Below are positions 49,878-61,832 of a stretch of DNA of 64,000 nucleotides, piece by piece; the stretch's first letter is position 1; every line of letters starts with the position of its first letter. Below the pieces are notes generated by a model that was given only the letters and a program-made list of their open reading frames with translations, did no database searches and was not told the origin of the DNA. Made by a program: the position numbers and the translations under genes. Origin of the DNA: Granulicoccus phenolivorans DSM 17626 = NBRC 107789 = JCM 15570 (GTDB lineage: Bacteria; Actinomycetota; Actinomycetes; Propionibacteriales; Propionibacteriaceae); NCBI RefSeq assembly GCF_000423085.1, contig NZ_AUHH01000001.1, positions 62,001 through 126,000 on the forward strand. The letters run 5' to 3'.

Positions 49878-50582
49878 TCAGCCCCCCAGGTAGGCCTGCT
49901 TCACCTCATCGGAGTCGGCGAGTTCACTGGCCTTGCCCGACAGCACGATCGTGCCGGTCTCGATCACGTACGCCCGGTGCGCGATCTGCAGGGCCATGTG
50001 GGCGTTCTGCTCCACCAGCAGCACGGTGGTCCCGGCCTCGTTGATCGCCCGGATGATGCTGAAGATCTCCTTGACCAGCAGCGGGGCCAGGCCCATCGAC
50101 GGCTCGTCCAGCAGCAGCACCTTGGGCTGGTTCATCAGCGCCCGGCCCATCGCCAGCATCTGCTGTTCCCCGCCGGACAGGGTCCCGGCCAGCTGCCGGC
50201 GCCGGTCGGCCAGGCGCGGGAAGCGTTGGAAGACCTGTTCCAGGGTCTTGGTGTTCTTCGCCTTGTCGTGATGCAGATAGGCACCCAGTTGGAGGTTCTC
50301 CAGCACCGACATCTTCGGGAAGACCCGGCGCCCCTCGGGTACCTGGACCAGGCCCTTCTTCACCCGGGACTGGGCCGGGGCCCGGGTGATGTCGGCACCG
50401 TTGAGCACGATCTTGCCCCGGTAGGCCCGCTCCAGGCCGGAGGAGGTCCGCAGCGTGGTCGTCTTGCCGGCCCCGTTCGCGCCGATCAGGGTGACGATCT
50501 CGCCCTCGTTGACCTCCAGGGAGATCCCCTTGAGGGCCTCGATCGCGCCGTAGCGGACCTGCAGGTCATGGATCTCAAACAT
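49878..50582 (-). CDS. livF: Branched-chain amino acid ABC transporter ATPase LivF
   Basis: The 234-residue ATPase has Walker A GANGAGKTTTLRTSSGL, signature LSGGEQQMLAMGRALM and Walker B VLLLDEPSMGLAPLLV, typical of LivF. It partners LivG; both drive LivH/LivM. ATG 50582 overlaps the livG stop by 8 nt. It is the last gene of livKHMGF. Confidence 0.95.
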   Translation of the reverse strand: MFEIHDLQVRYGAIEALKGISLEVNEGEIVTLIGANGAGKTTTLRTSSGLERAYRGKIVLNGADITRAPAQSRVKKGLVQVPEGRRVFPKMSVLENLQLGAYLHHDKAKNTKTLEQVFQRFPRLADRRRQLAGTLSGGEQQMLAMGRALMNQPKVLLLDEPSMGLAPLLVKEIFSIIRAINEAGTTVLLVEQNAHMALQIAHRAYVIETGTIVLSGKASELADSDEVKQAYLGG

Positions 50583-51360
50583 CGACGTCCTCTCCCAGGT
50601 AGGCCTCGATGACCTTGGCGTTGTTGCGTACCTCGTCGGGGGTGCCCTCGGCGATGACCACCCCGTGGTCGAGCACGTAGATCCGCTCGCAGATCTTCAT
50701 CACCAGCGCCATGTCGTGCTCGATCAGCAGCACGGTCAGCCCGAACTCGCTGCGCAGCCGGCCGATCATCTCGGTCAGCTCGGCGGTCTCGTTCGGGTTC
50801 ATCCCGGCGGCGGGTTCGTCGAGCAGCAGCAGGGTCGGCTCGGTGGCCAGGGCCCGGGCGATCTCCAGGTGTCGCTGGTCGCCGTAGGGCAGGTTCCGGG
50901 CCCGGGTGAGCGCCTTGTCCGCCAGGCCGACCCGGTGCAGCAGTTCCATACTGCGTTCGCGGATCTCCTCCTCCCGGCGGGCGAAGGGTGGCAGGTGGGT
51001 GAAGGCGGTGAACAGGCTGTACCCGTTGTTCTGCTGCAGCGCGATCTCGACGTTCTCCAGCGCGGTCAGTTGTTTGAACAACCGAATGTTCTGGAAGGTA
51101 CGCCCGACCCCGGCCCGGCAGATCGCGTGCGGGCGTTTGCGGCCCAGGTTGATCTGCTTGCCGTCGCGGGTGAAGGTGATCCGGCCCGAACTGGGCGGAT
51201 AGACGCCGGTGAGCAGGTTGAAGATGGAGGTCTTGCCGGCACCGTTGGGGCCGATCAGGCCGACCAGTTCGCCGGCCTCGAGGGTGAGGTTGACCTCCGA
51301 GACCGCCTTGAGGCCGCCGAAGCGCAGGGTGACGTTGTCGACGTCGAGAATCCGGGTCAC
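50575..51360 (-). CDS. livG: Branched-chain amino acid ABC transporter ATPase LivG
   Basis: The 261-residue ATPase has Walker A GPNGAGKTSIFNLLTG, the LivG insertion GVGRTFQNIRLFKQLTALENV, a modified signature LPYGDQRHLEIARAL and Walker B LLLLDEPAAGMNPNET. GTG 51360 overlaps the livM stop by 4 nt. Confidence 0.95.
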   Translation of the reverse strand: MTRILDVDNVTLRFGGLKAVSEVNLTLEAGELVGLIGPNGAGKTSIFNLLTGVYPPSSGRITFTRDGKQINLGRKRPHAICRAGVGRTFQNIRLFKQLTALENVEIALQQNNGYSLFTAFTHLPPFARREEEIRERSMELLHRVGLADKALTRARNLPYGDQRHLEIARALATEPTLLLLDEPAAGMNPNETAELTEMIGRLRSEFGLTVLLIEHDMALVMKICERIYVLDHGVVIAEGTPDEVRNNAKVIEAYLGEDVDV

Positions 51361-52397
51361 GCCTTCGACTCCTTCTTCGTCCGGATCGGCAGGATCCGAC
51401 CCAGGGCACGCACGGAGAACTCCCGGTTGCCGAGCAGGCCCTGGGGCCGGAACAGCATCAGCAGCACCAGGATCAGCGAGTACAGAATCATCTGGATCTC
51501 GGGGTAGCTCTGCAGGAACGTCGAGACCAGGCCCAGCACGATCGCGCCGAGCACCGAACCGGTCAGGCTGCCCAGCCCGCCCAGCACCACGATCACCAGG
51601 ATGTTGATCGACAGCATGAAGCTGAACTGCTGCGGCTGGATGACGTAGAAGCTGGAGGCGTACAGGCCCCCGGCGATGCCGGCGAAGATACCGCCGACGG
51701 TGAACGCCAGGATCTTCACCCGGGTGGTGTTCACCCCGACCGCGGAGGCGGCGATCTCGTCCTCACGGACGGCGACGATGTCGCGGCCCTGGGCCGAGCC
51801 GAGCAGGTTCGACACCAGCAGGATCGTCCCGGCGGTGAGCAGGAACAGCCAGTTCCAGTCCACGTAGGACGGGATCCCGGACAGGCCCGCGGCCCCGTTG
51901 GTGATCTCCAGGTTCTGCAGCACCACCATGATGATCTGGGCCAGGCCCAGGGTGGCGATGGCGAGATAGTCGCCCTTCAACCGCAGCGTCGGTACGCCGA
52001 TGGCGACCCCGACCACCCCGGCGGCCAGGCCGCCCCCGATCAGCCCGAGGATGAAGCCGACGATCTCGATGTCGGGGAAGGCCGAACTGAACGGCATCGT
52101 GATCAGCGCGCAGGTGTAGGCGCCGATCGCCATGAAGCCGGCATGCCCCAGGGACAACTGACCGGTGAACCCGACGATCAGGTTCAGGCTGACCGCGAGG
52201 ATGATGTTGATGCAGATCGTGGTCAGCGTCGACATCACGTACGCGTCGAGCACGCCGACCGAGATCAGCAACCAGCCCAGGCCCCACACGACCAGCAGGA
52301 TCGCGGCGGTGATGCCCAGCACGGCCGGGCGCGGCAGCGGATTGCGGACCGGCTTCGGGGGTGCGGTGATCAGGCTTGCGCCCTCGCCGGTGCTCAT
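51357..52397 (-). CDS. livM: Branched-chain amino acid ABC transporter permease LivM
   Basis: The 346-residue protein has about nine hydrophobic segments and LivM signatures SLNLIVGFTGQLSLGHAGFMAIGAY, LRLKGDYLAIATLG and GGIFAGIAGGLYAS. ATG 52397 overlaps the livH stop as ATGA, which excludes much longer upstream starts. Confidence 0.94.
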   Translation of the reverse strand: MSTGEGASLITAPPKPVRNPLPRPAVLGITAAILLVVWGLGWLLISVGVLDAYVMSTLTTICINIILAVSLNLIVGFTGQLSLGHAGFMAIGAYTCALITMPFSSAFPDIEIVGFILGLIGGGLAAGVVGVAIGVPTLRLKGDYLAIATLGLAQIIMVVLQNLEITNGAAGLSGIPSYVDWNWLFLLTAGTILLVSNLLGSAQGRDIVAVREDEIAASAVGVNTTRVKILAFTVGGIFAGIAGGLYASSFYVIQPQQFSFMLSINILVIVVLGGLGSLTGSVLGAIVLGLVSTFLQSYPEIQMILYSLILVLLMLFRPQGLLGNREFSVRALGRILPIRTKKESKA

Positions 52398-53281
52398 ACC
52401 TTCTCCTTCACGTTCTTGCCCAGCAGACCCGACGGCTTGAGGATCAGAATGAGGATCAGGATCGCGAACACGACCGCGTCCTTCCAACTGGAGAAGCCGT
52501 ACCCGGCCACCAGCGTCTCCACCCCACCGATCAGGAAGCCGCCCAACAGGGCACCGGGGATGATGCCGATGCCGCCCAGCACGGCGGCCACGAAGGCCTT
52601 CAGGCCGGGCAGGATGCCCATCAGCGGGTTGATCGAGTTGTAGTAGACACCGACCAGGACCCCGGCCGCACCGGCCAGCGCCGACCCGATCGCGAAGGTG
52701 AAGGAGATCGTGGTGTCCACGTTGATGCCCTGCAGCCGGGCCGCGTCCGGATCCTGGGAGACCGCGCGCATCGCCTTGCCGATCCGGGTGTAGCGGACGA
52801 TCAGTTGCAGCGCGATCATCAACGTGATCGAGACCGCCAGGATCAGGATCTGGGCGCCGGTGATCACGATGTTGTCGGTGATCTTGATGGTGGCCCGCAT
52901 GAAGTCGGGCAGCGCCGGGTAGGCGCGCGGATCGGGCCCCACGAAGTACATCATCGTGTACTCCAGCAGGAAGCTCATCCCGATGGCGGTGATCAGCACC
53001 GCCAGTCGGGTCTGTTTGCGCAGCGGTTTGTACGCCACCCGCTCGATCAACACCCCCAGCAGCAGACAGGTGATGATCGCCAGGGCCAGGGAAGCGAAGA
53101 AGTTGAGCCGCAATGTGGTCATGCCGGCGTACCCGACGAAGGCGCCGACCATGAAGATGTCGCCATGGGCGAAGTTGATGAGCTGGATGATGCCGTAGAT
53201 CATCGTGTAGCCCAGGGCGATCAGGGCGTAGATGCTGCCGAGCGCCAGGCCGTTGATCAACTGTTGGATCAACTGCTCCAT
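52394..53281 (-). CDS. livH: Branched-chain amino acid ABC transporter permease LivH
   Basis: The 295-residue protein has the LivH signatures GLALGSIYALIALGYTMIYGIIQLINFAHGD (in overlapping pieces), AYKPLRKQTRLAVLITAIG and AVSQDPDAARLQGINVD, with about eight transmembrane segments. ATG 53281 behind GAGGAGA is the family start. A hairpin lies in the 145-nt gap that separates it from livK. Confidence 0.94.
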   Translation of the reverse strand: MEQLIQQLINGLALGSIYALIALGYTMIYGIIQLINFAHGDIFMVGAFVGYAGMTTLRLNFFASLALAIITCLLLGVLIERVAYKPLRKQTRLAVLITAIGMSFLLEYTMMYFVGPDPRAYPALPDFMRATIKITDNIVITGAQILILAVSITLMIALQLIVRYTRIGKAMRAVSQDPDAARLQGINVDTTISFTFAIGSALAGAAGVLVGVYYNSINPLMGILPGLKAFVAAVLGGIGIIPGALLGGFLIGGVETLVAGYGFSSWKDAVVFAILILILILKPSGLLGKNVKEKV

Positions 53282-53332
53282 GCCTGTCTCCTCTCTGGTT
53301 GGGGCCGAATCTGCGGTGCCGGGAAGACGGTA

Positions 53333-53363
53333 CGGGGAGTGCGCCGAATCGACCCACTCCCCG
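53333..53363 (-). promoter_or_regulatory. Hairpin in the livK-livH gap
   Basis: CGGGGAGTG (53333-53341) and CACTCCCCG (53355-53363) form a 9-bp stem with a 13-nt loop. A stem of this kind downstream of a binding-protein gene can stabilise its mRNA or partly terminate, giving more binding protein than permease. Confidence 0.5.
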
Positions 53364-53409
53364 CAGCCGCGCGTATCGAGCACGTCATTTTGTCACGACG
53401 GACCCGACT

Positions 53410-53426
53410 TGAGCGATCAGGTTCGC

Positions 53427-53429
<3 letters not shown>
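53410..53429 (-). terminator. Small hairpin overlapping the livK stop codon
   Basis: TGAGCGA (53410-53416) and TCGCTCA (53423-53429) form a perfect 7-bp stem with a 6-nt loop. There is no T-run, so it is at most an attenuator-like structure together with the hairpin at 53333. Confidence 0.4.
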
Positions 53430-56593
<3,164 letters not shown>

Positions 56594-56603
56594 GTCCGCC
56601 GGG

Positions 56604-57980
56604 TCAGCGGATGTTGGTCGGGTCGTCGTCGTCCCCGCGCGGGGTGTCGGTGTTCCAGAACTCGCCGGAGGCGTACAGGTCGAAGGGCATCCCCTCATCC
56701 GCCGCCGGCACCACCGGCTGCGGATTGGTCGGATCGGACTGGGCGGCGGCCGGTACGCCGCCACCGAGATGCTCGTTGCCGGCCGCGCCACCGGCGTCGG
56801 CCGGGCCCGGCGCCGCCCGGCGGGCCCCGTAAGGGGCGAACGGCTGCTCCGCCGGCGCCTCGGCCCCGGCGGCGGAGTCGGTCGGCTCCTTGGGCACCCG
56901 GCCCAGCACTTCGGTCTCCTCCTCGACCTCGGCCGCGGCCCGGCGCCGCCGCCCGCGGACCCAGGGCTCCCAGAAGTAGGCGACCAGCCCGGCCAGGACG
57001 GCCACGAGCGCCGCCAGAATCAGCACCACCAGGGTGCCGCTGCGGTTGCCCGGTGCGGTGGGCGACTCATCGGGTTGGGCCGCCATCTGCCCGGGAGCCG
57101 AGGCCTGCGCGCTGGGCTCCATCGTGGGCGGCACCGAGGAGACCGGCACCGTGGTGGTCTCCCCCGCCGCGGGGACCGGCACCCGGAGCACGTCGGAGGG
57201 GGTCCCCTCCGAGCCCACCAGCAGGCCGTCGCCGCTGAGCGGGGCCGTGATCGACTCCCCCTGCGGCTGGTACGGCAGGGCCGCCCGGGCGAGGGATTTG
57301 TACTGACTGTCCAGGATCTCCACGGTGGTGTAGGTACGTACCGCGATCCGGTCGCCGTCCAGCGCGGTGGCGTCGGTGATCCAGGCGGGCGCATCGGCGA
57401 CCCGGGTCAGTTGGTTGACCCCCTGGGCCGTCGGCCGCGCCGGCGCCCGATAGATGCCACCCTGCTGACCGGTGGTGATGATGGTGAGTTGCCCGTTCGG
57501 GTCGACCACCATCGCCTCGGCGTCGTGGCGCCCATCGGGGTACACGAAGTCCCAGGAGCGGTAGGAACCGCCGTGGTCACCGCTGAAGGACGGGTTGTCG
57601 AAGAAGTACACGGTGATGTGCTCGCGGGCGCCCTGCTTGTCCCCGATGTCGCCCACGTACAGCCGGGTTCCGGTGTAGGTGATGGCCTCGATATCGACCG
57701 GGGTCGCCCCGAACTCGAAGATGCCGGCCACACTGCCATCGGGTTTCAGGCCGAAAACCTGCCCGGTGTTGCCGGCATCGTTGGCCGTCCAGTACAGGCC
57801 GCGGGTGTAGTCGACCGCGAGCCCGGAGGCCTTGGTGATCTGCGGATCGGTGATGCTGAACTCGACCCGGTCCTGACCATGGGCGCCGGGCGCCACCACG
57901 CCGACGGCCAGCACGGCCGCGCCCAGCGCACCCGCGACCCGGCCGGCCCAGCGGCCCCCGCCCGAGGTTGCCCCGCTCAC
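56604..57980 (-). CDS. Secreted/surface beta-propeller-like protein with transmembrane anchor and acidic cytoplasmic tail
   Basis: The 458-residue protein has a signal peptide (GALGAAVLAVGVVAPGAHG), an extracellular region with propeller-like strands (KASGLAVDYTRGLYWTANDAG, VDIEAITYTGTRLYVGDIGD, DAEAMVVDPNGQLTIITTG), and a Pro/Thr/Ser-rich stalk. A transmembrane helix (SGTLVVLILAALVAVLAGLVAYFW) is followed by RGRRRR and a 110-residue disordered acidic tail. The function is unknown; a sensor or cell-envelope scaffold is possible. Its GTG overlaps the stop of the microprotein gene upstream. Confidence 0.8.
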   Translation of the reverse strand: MSGATSGGGRWAGRVAGALGAAVLAVGVVAPGAHGQDRVEFSITDPQITKASGLAVDYTRGLYWTANDAGNTGQVFGLKPDGSVAGIFEFGATPVDIEAITYTGTRLYVGDIGDKQGAREHITVYFFDNPSFSGDHGGSYRSWDFVYPDGRHDAEAMVVDPNGQLTIITTGQQGGIYRAPARPTAQGVNQLTRVADAPAWITDATALDGDRIAVRTYTTVEILDSQYKSLARAALPYQPQGESITAPLSGDGLLVGSEGTPSDVLRVPVPAAGETTTVPVSSVPPTMEPSAQASAPGQMAAQPDESPTAPGNRSGTLVVLILAALVAVLAGLVAYFWEPWVRGRRRRAAAEVEEETEVLGRVPKEPTDSAAGAEAPAEQPFAPYGARRAAPGPADAGGAAGNEHLGGGVPAAAQSDPTNPQPVVPAADEGMPFDLYASGEFWNTDTPRGDDDDPTNIR

Positions 57981-58072
57981 CGGAGGGCCTGCCAGGCGGC
58001 TCCGACAACGACAATCACCAGCAGCAGGAGCATCACTCCGCTGACAATGGCTCGACGGCTCCGCAGTTTCAC
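57977..58072 (-). CDS. 31-residue single-pass membrane microprotein
   Basis: From GTG 58072 the frame encodes 31 residues: a basic start (VKLRSRRA) followed by a single hydrophobic helix (VMLLLLVIVVVGAAWQAL). TAGTGT lies exactly 7 nt upstream (58080-58085), the leaderless pattern seen across the window. The stop overlaps the GTG start of the propeller gene by 3 nt (57977-57979), so translation is coupled. No homologue can be named. Confidence 0.6.
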   Translation of the reverse strand: MKLRSRRAIVSGVMLLLLVIVVVGAAWQALR

Positions 58073-58149
58073 TCGGCCCACACTAGCCGGGCAGACAACC
58101 TGCGGCCGCATCCACGCGGCCTGTCGGTAGCGTTGCGTCCGAGGAGGGG

Positions 58150-58782
58150 ATGATGTCTGACCTGCACCTGTACGCCCTCAGCATCAATGAGGTCCGCGAC
58201 CTGGTCGGTGCCGAACCGGCCCACGCCGCCCGGCTGCGGGAGCAGGTCCGGCCGCTGCTGACCGAGCCGGTCGTGGCGCCGCGGGGGTGGAGCCGACTCT
58301 TCGCCCGCGGGCCGCGACCGGATCCGGGGCAGCCGACCGAGGCGGACGTGGAGGCGGTGCTGTCGGGGCGCTGGGCTCCCCCGGAACGGGCGGTCAACAC
58401 CTGGCGCGCCCTGGAACTGCTGATCCGGATCCGGGCACTGGGTTCGTGCGCCCTCCCGCTCGCCCCGGACGGGATCGAGGGCTTCGACTTCGCGGTGACC
58501 CGCGCCGGCGCCCCGGCCAATGCGGGCCTGGGCACGGTCCTGCGCGCCGGCTCGCGGATCGGACTGCCGCCCAACCCGGCGGTGGTGACCGGCTATCTGC
58601 CCTATGCCCAGGCCCAGTTGATGGCCCAGGGCCTGACCGGGATCCGACTGGAGGACGCCGGCCACCGGGCCGTGCTCGGCACACTCGTGGGGTTTCTCGC
58701 GACGTTCCCGCGCTGGGCCGGCGAGGCCGCGACCGCCGGCCGGCCGCAACCCGATCTGCTGGCGATCTGGACGCTAGGCTGA
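58150..58782 (+). CDS. Uncharacterised protein, cytoplasmic
   Basis: The 210-residue protein has no recognised motif. It opens SDLHLYALSINEVRDLVGA, contains a charged basic stretch (RGWSRLFARGPRPDPGQP) and ends with a helical region. The opening style resembles DUF-type actinobacterial proteins of about 200 residues that lie near envelope genes. ATG 58150 or 58153 follows GAGGAGGGG, a strong ribosome binding site. It is divergent from the microprotein gene. Confidence 0.65.
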   Translation: MMSDLHLYALSINEVRDLVGAEPAHAARLREQVRPLLTEPVVAPRGWSRLFARGPRPDPGQPTEADVEAVLSGRWAPPERAVNTWRALELLIRIRALGSCALPLAPDGIEGFDFAVTRAGAPANAGLGTVLRAGSRIGLPPNPAVVTGYLPYAQAQLMAQGLTGIRLEDAGHRAVLGTLVGFLATFPRWAGEAATAGRPQPDLLAIWTLG

Positions 58783-58786
58783 CCCG

Positions 58787-59263
58787 GTGGCCCAGACTTC
58801 GACCATTCGTACCACCGGACTCACCCGGGCCCACCTGTGGGTGGTCAGCCTGCTGATCGCCGCGGCCGTCGGCGGGTTCGTCGTCTGGTCGGTGGGCAAG
58901 AACCAGGCCATCGTGGCCGCGATCACCTGCACCCTGGCCGCGATCGCCTTCAGTGTCTTCGGCGGCCCGCAGCGCCGGGCCCGGGTGCTGGAGATCAGCG
59001 ACGACGGGCTGAGGGTGCTCCGGTTCAACCGGATCCGCACCGATCTCGACCGCGCCGAACTGGCCGCCGCCGAGGTCACCCCGGGCCGGCTGGAGCTGAC
59101 CCCGAGCGACCCGGCCGCCTTCGTGGCCGCGCACCCCGAACTGGGCGATCAGGTGCCGGTGAGCATTCCGATCGGCACCGGCGAGGCCACCGCGACAGCG
59201 GTGCGGACGGCGCTGGCCGAGCACCGGATCCCGGCCCCGCCCCGGGCTACAGCAGCGCCGTGA
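58787..59263 (+). CDS. Uncharacterised two-helix membrane protein
   Basis: The 158-residue protein has two N-terminal transmembrane helices (LWVVSLLIAAAVGGFVVWSV, IVAAITCTLAAIAFSVFGG) and a cytoplasmic domain with EISDDGLRVLRFNRIRTDLDRAELA that may form a PH-like barrel. TAGGCT lies 6 nt before GTG 58787, overlapping the previous gene's stop (58780-58782), so it has its own leaderless promoter. It overlaps the convergent permease gene by 17 nt. Confidence 0.7.
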   Translation: MAQTSTIRTTGLTRAHLWVVSLLIAAAVGGFVVWSVGKNQAIVAAITCTLAAIAFSVFGGPQRRARVLEISDDGLRVLRFNRIRTDLDRAELAAAEVTPGRLELTPSDPAAFVAAHPELGDQVPVSIPIGTGEATATAVRTALAEHRIPAPPRATAAP

Positions 59264-60749
59264 TCAGGCCCTGCCCGAAGTAGACGACGAACAGCAGGGC
59301 CACCACGTACATCAGCGGGTGCACCTCGCGGGCCTTCCCGCGGACCACCTTCAGCACCACGAAGAAGATGAATCCCGCCCCGATGCCGGCGGTGATGGAG
59401 AAGGCGAACGGCATCAGCGCCACGGTCAGGAAGGCCGGCAGGCCGTCCTCGATGTCGTCCCAGTCGATCACCCGGACGCCGCCCATCATCAGATAGCCGA
59501 CGAACACCAGCACCGGGGTGACCGCCTCCGAGGGCACCACGTTGATCAGCGGCGCGAGGAAGGTCGCCAACAGGAACGCGGCCCCGGTGACCAGGTTCGC
59601 CACGCCGGTCCGCGCCCCCTCCGCCACCCCGGAGGCCGACTCGATGAACGTGGTGTTGGAGGAGACCGAACCGACACCGCCGGCCACCGCCGACAGCGAA
59701 TCGACGACCAGGATGCCGGTCAGGTGCGGCGGGTTGCCGTCGTGCTGCAGCAGATGTCCCTCGGCACCGACGGCCACCACGGTGCCCATCGTGTCGAAGA
59801 AGTCGGCCAGCAGCAGCGAGAAGATGAGCAGCACCAGCATCACCACGGTGCCGAAGTTCGCCCCCGCGAACGCGCCGATCAGGTCGACGCGACCGATCAG
59901 GCCGAAGTTGGGCAGCGCCACCAGATCCTGGATCGTCGGAACGTTCAGGGCCCAGCCGTGCGGGTTGGCGTCGGTACGCCCGCCCACGTGGGCCACCGCC
60001 TCGATGATCACCGCAATAACGGTGGAGGCGATGATCGAGATCAGCAGGGCGCCGCGGACCTTGAGCGCCGAGAGCACCGCGACCAGCAGCAGGCCCACCA
60101 CGAACACGAACATCGGCCAGCCGATCAGCGAGCCCCCGATGCCCAGTTCCAGGGCGGCGGTGCCCGGGGGCTTGCGGATGATCCCGCCGTCGATGAACCC
60201 GACCAGCGCGATGAACAGGCCGATACCGACCGAGATCGCCGCCCGCAGGGACCGGGGCACCGCCCGGAAGACCGCGGTCCGGAAACCGGTGAGCACCAGG
60301 ACCAGAATGATGATCCCCTCCCAGACCACCAGCCCCATGGCCTGGGGCCAGGTCATCGTCGGGGCGATCACGTACGCCAGCAGCGCGTTGAGGCCCAGCC
60401 CGGTGGCGATGGCGACCGGATACCGGCCGACCACCCCCATCAGGATGGTCATCACCCCGGCGACCAATGCGGTGGCGGCGGCCACCATACCGATGGTGGT
60501 GGCCTGGTTCTCCGGGGTCGGGGTCAGCCCGGAGATGAGCAGGCCCTGCGCGTCGGTCGCGGTGCCGATGATCAGCGGGTTCAGCGCGATGATGTAGGCC
60601 ATCGAGAAGAAGGTGACCAGGCCACCGCGGACCTCGCGGCTCAGGTTCGAGCCGCGGGCGGTGATGGCGAAGTAGCGGTCCACCGAACTCGTCGGCGGTG
60701 GAGTGGCGACGGCGGTGGAGGAGTCGGCGGGAGGCACGTCAGCTGGCAT
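59247..60749 (-). CDS. NCS2-family purine (adenine/guanine/hypoxanthine) permease, AzgA-like
   Basis: The 500-residue protein has about 12-14 transmembrane segments and AzgA/GhxP signatures: VRGGLVTFFSMAYIIALNPLI, GLGLNALLAYVIAP, DFFDTMGTVVAVG, and SNTTFIESASGVAEGARTG. It imports purine bases by proton symport, complementing the salvage enzymes elsewhere in the window. CATACT 6 nt before ATG 60749 suggests a leaderless start. Confidence 0.93.
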   Translation of the reverse strand: MPADVPPADSSTAVATPPPTSSVDRYFAITARGSNLSREVRGGLVTFFSMAYIIALNPLIIGTATDAQGLLISGLTPTPENQATTIGMVAAATALVAGVMTILMGVVGRYPVAIATGLGLNALLAYVIAPTMTWPQAMGLVVWEGIIILVLVLTGFRTAVFRAVPRSLRAAISVGIGLFIALVGFIDGGIIRKPPGTAALELGIGGSLIGWPMFVFVVGLLLVAVLSALKVRGALLISIIASTVIAVIIEAVAHVGGRTDANPHGWALNVPTIQDLVALPNFGLIGRVDLIGAFAGANFGTVVMLVLLIFSLLLADFFDTMGTVVAVGAEGHLLQHDGNPPHLTGILVVDSLSAVAGGVGSVSSNTTFIESASGVAEGARTGVANLVTGAAFLLATFLAPLINVVPSEAVTPVLVFVGYLMMGGVRVIDWDDIEDGLPAFLTVALMPFAFSITAGIGAGFIFFVVLKVVRGKAREVHPLMYVVALLFVVYFGQGLITALL

Positions 60750-60792
60750 GGCGCCAGTATGTCGGTAGTGGGGTGACGGCGGCGTTACGGGG

Positions 60793-61014
60793 TCAGACCC
60801 GGCGCATCCCGTGTCGCAGCAGACCGATCCCGGTGAACACCACGCCGAGCCCGGTGCCGGTCAGCGCGGTCCACAGCCACCAGGTGTGACCGGTGGCGGC
60901 CAGCAGGTCGGTCCGGGTCCCGAGGATGAGCGCGGCCACCGCCCAGGCCAGCGTCCCGATCAGGGCAATCGCGGTCCGGTGGGTCCGCATCGGGGGAATC
61001 TGGGCCTGCTTCAT
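60793..61014 (-). CDS. Small two-helix membrane protein (DUF2530-like)
   Basis: The 73-residue protein has two transmembrane helices (AIALIGTLAWAVAALILG and WWLWTALTGTGLGVVFTGIGLL) and a basic C-terminus. Size, topology and position next to a DUF3027 gene match DUF2530 proteins of actinobacteria. ATG 61014 is 7 nt after the DUF3027 stop. Function unknown. Confidence 0.72.
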   Translation of the reverse strand: MKQAQIPPMRTHRTAIALIGTLAWAVAALILGTRTDLLAATGHTWWLWTALTGTGLGVVFTGIGLLRHGMRRV

Positions 61015-61021
61015 GTCCGGG

Positions 61022-61831
61022 TCAGTCGAACAGCGAATCGTCGGTGGTGATGGTGTCCCACACCGGCGGCGGGATCTCCACCCCACGCTCGGGCGCCACG
61101 ACGTCCGAATGGCCGCCACAGCCGTGGCCGAGGCTGACCACGTGCCCGTCGGACGGGGAGTAGCGATTGGCGCACACTCCGAACAGCCGGCCCAGGCTGC
61201 CGCCCAGCCGGACGAAGTAGCCGCAGTCGACGCACTCCCCCGGGGCCGCCCGGGTCAGTTCGTTGTCCGGGCCACCGGGACCGTCCAGCCAGCGATCGAC
61301 CGCTTCGTCGCGCCCCTCCCGGGACAGCACCCGCTGGCGACCCAGGCCGAGCTCGGCGACCAGGGCCCGCAGCTGGCTCGCCTCGGCCGGGTCGGTGTCG
61401 GCGGCCAGTTCGCCGCCGGTGTAGCCCGGTTCCAGCCGCGGATCGTTGTCCGGCGTCGGCAGGACGCTGCCCGGGACCAGGTCGCCGTCGCCGATCCGGT
61501 CGGTCCACGGCACCCAGGCCGGCGCCACCAGGGATCCCTCGCCGGGCAGCAGGCTCACCTCGGTGACGGTGACCTTCTTCGCCCGGGCCGCCCGGGCCAC
61601 GGTGACCGCCCAGCGCCACCCGCGATAGCCGGGATGGGAGCACACGAACCAGTGTGTGGCGACCCGATCCGCCTCCGCGGTACACCCGAGGTGCTCCCCG
61701 ACCGTCATGGTCGCGTGGGCCGCCTCATTGGCGGCCGCGCGCGCGGCGTCCACGGCGTCGGCCAGCGTGGGATCCAGCTTCGGCCGGGCCGTCCGCGCCC
61801 GGGGCGGGGTGGCGACAGCGGTCTCGGTCAA
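61022..61831 (-). CDS. DUF3027 domain-containing protein
   Basis: The 269-residue protein has the DUF3027 features HLGCTAEADRVATHWFVCSHPGYRGWRW (in pieces), WVPWTDRIGDGDLVPGSVLPT, and a C-terminal segment with CVDCGYFVRLGGSLGRLFGVCANRYSP, where three Cys residues could bind zinc. It is conserved next to cspB in actinobacteria; its function is unknown. The start is probably TTG 61831, 1 nt after the cspB stop, since no ATG/GTG is suitably placed. Confidence 0.8.
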   Translation of the reverse strand: MTETAVATPPRARTARPKLDPTLADAVDAARAAANEAAHATMTVGEHLGCTAEADRVATHWFVCSHPGYRGWRWAVTVARAARAKKVTVTEVSLLPGEGSLVAPAWVPWTDRIGDGDLVPGSVLPTPDNDPRLEPGYTGGELAADTDPAEASQLRALVAELGLGRQRVLSREGRDEAVDRWLDGPGGPDNELTRAAPGECVDCGYFVRLGGSLGRLFGVCANRYSPSDGHVVSLGHGCGGHSDVVAPERGVEIPPPVWDTITTDDSLFD

Positions 61832-61832
61832 T

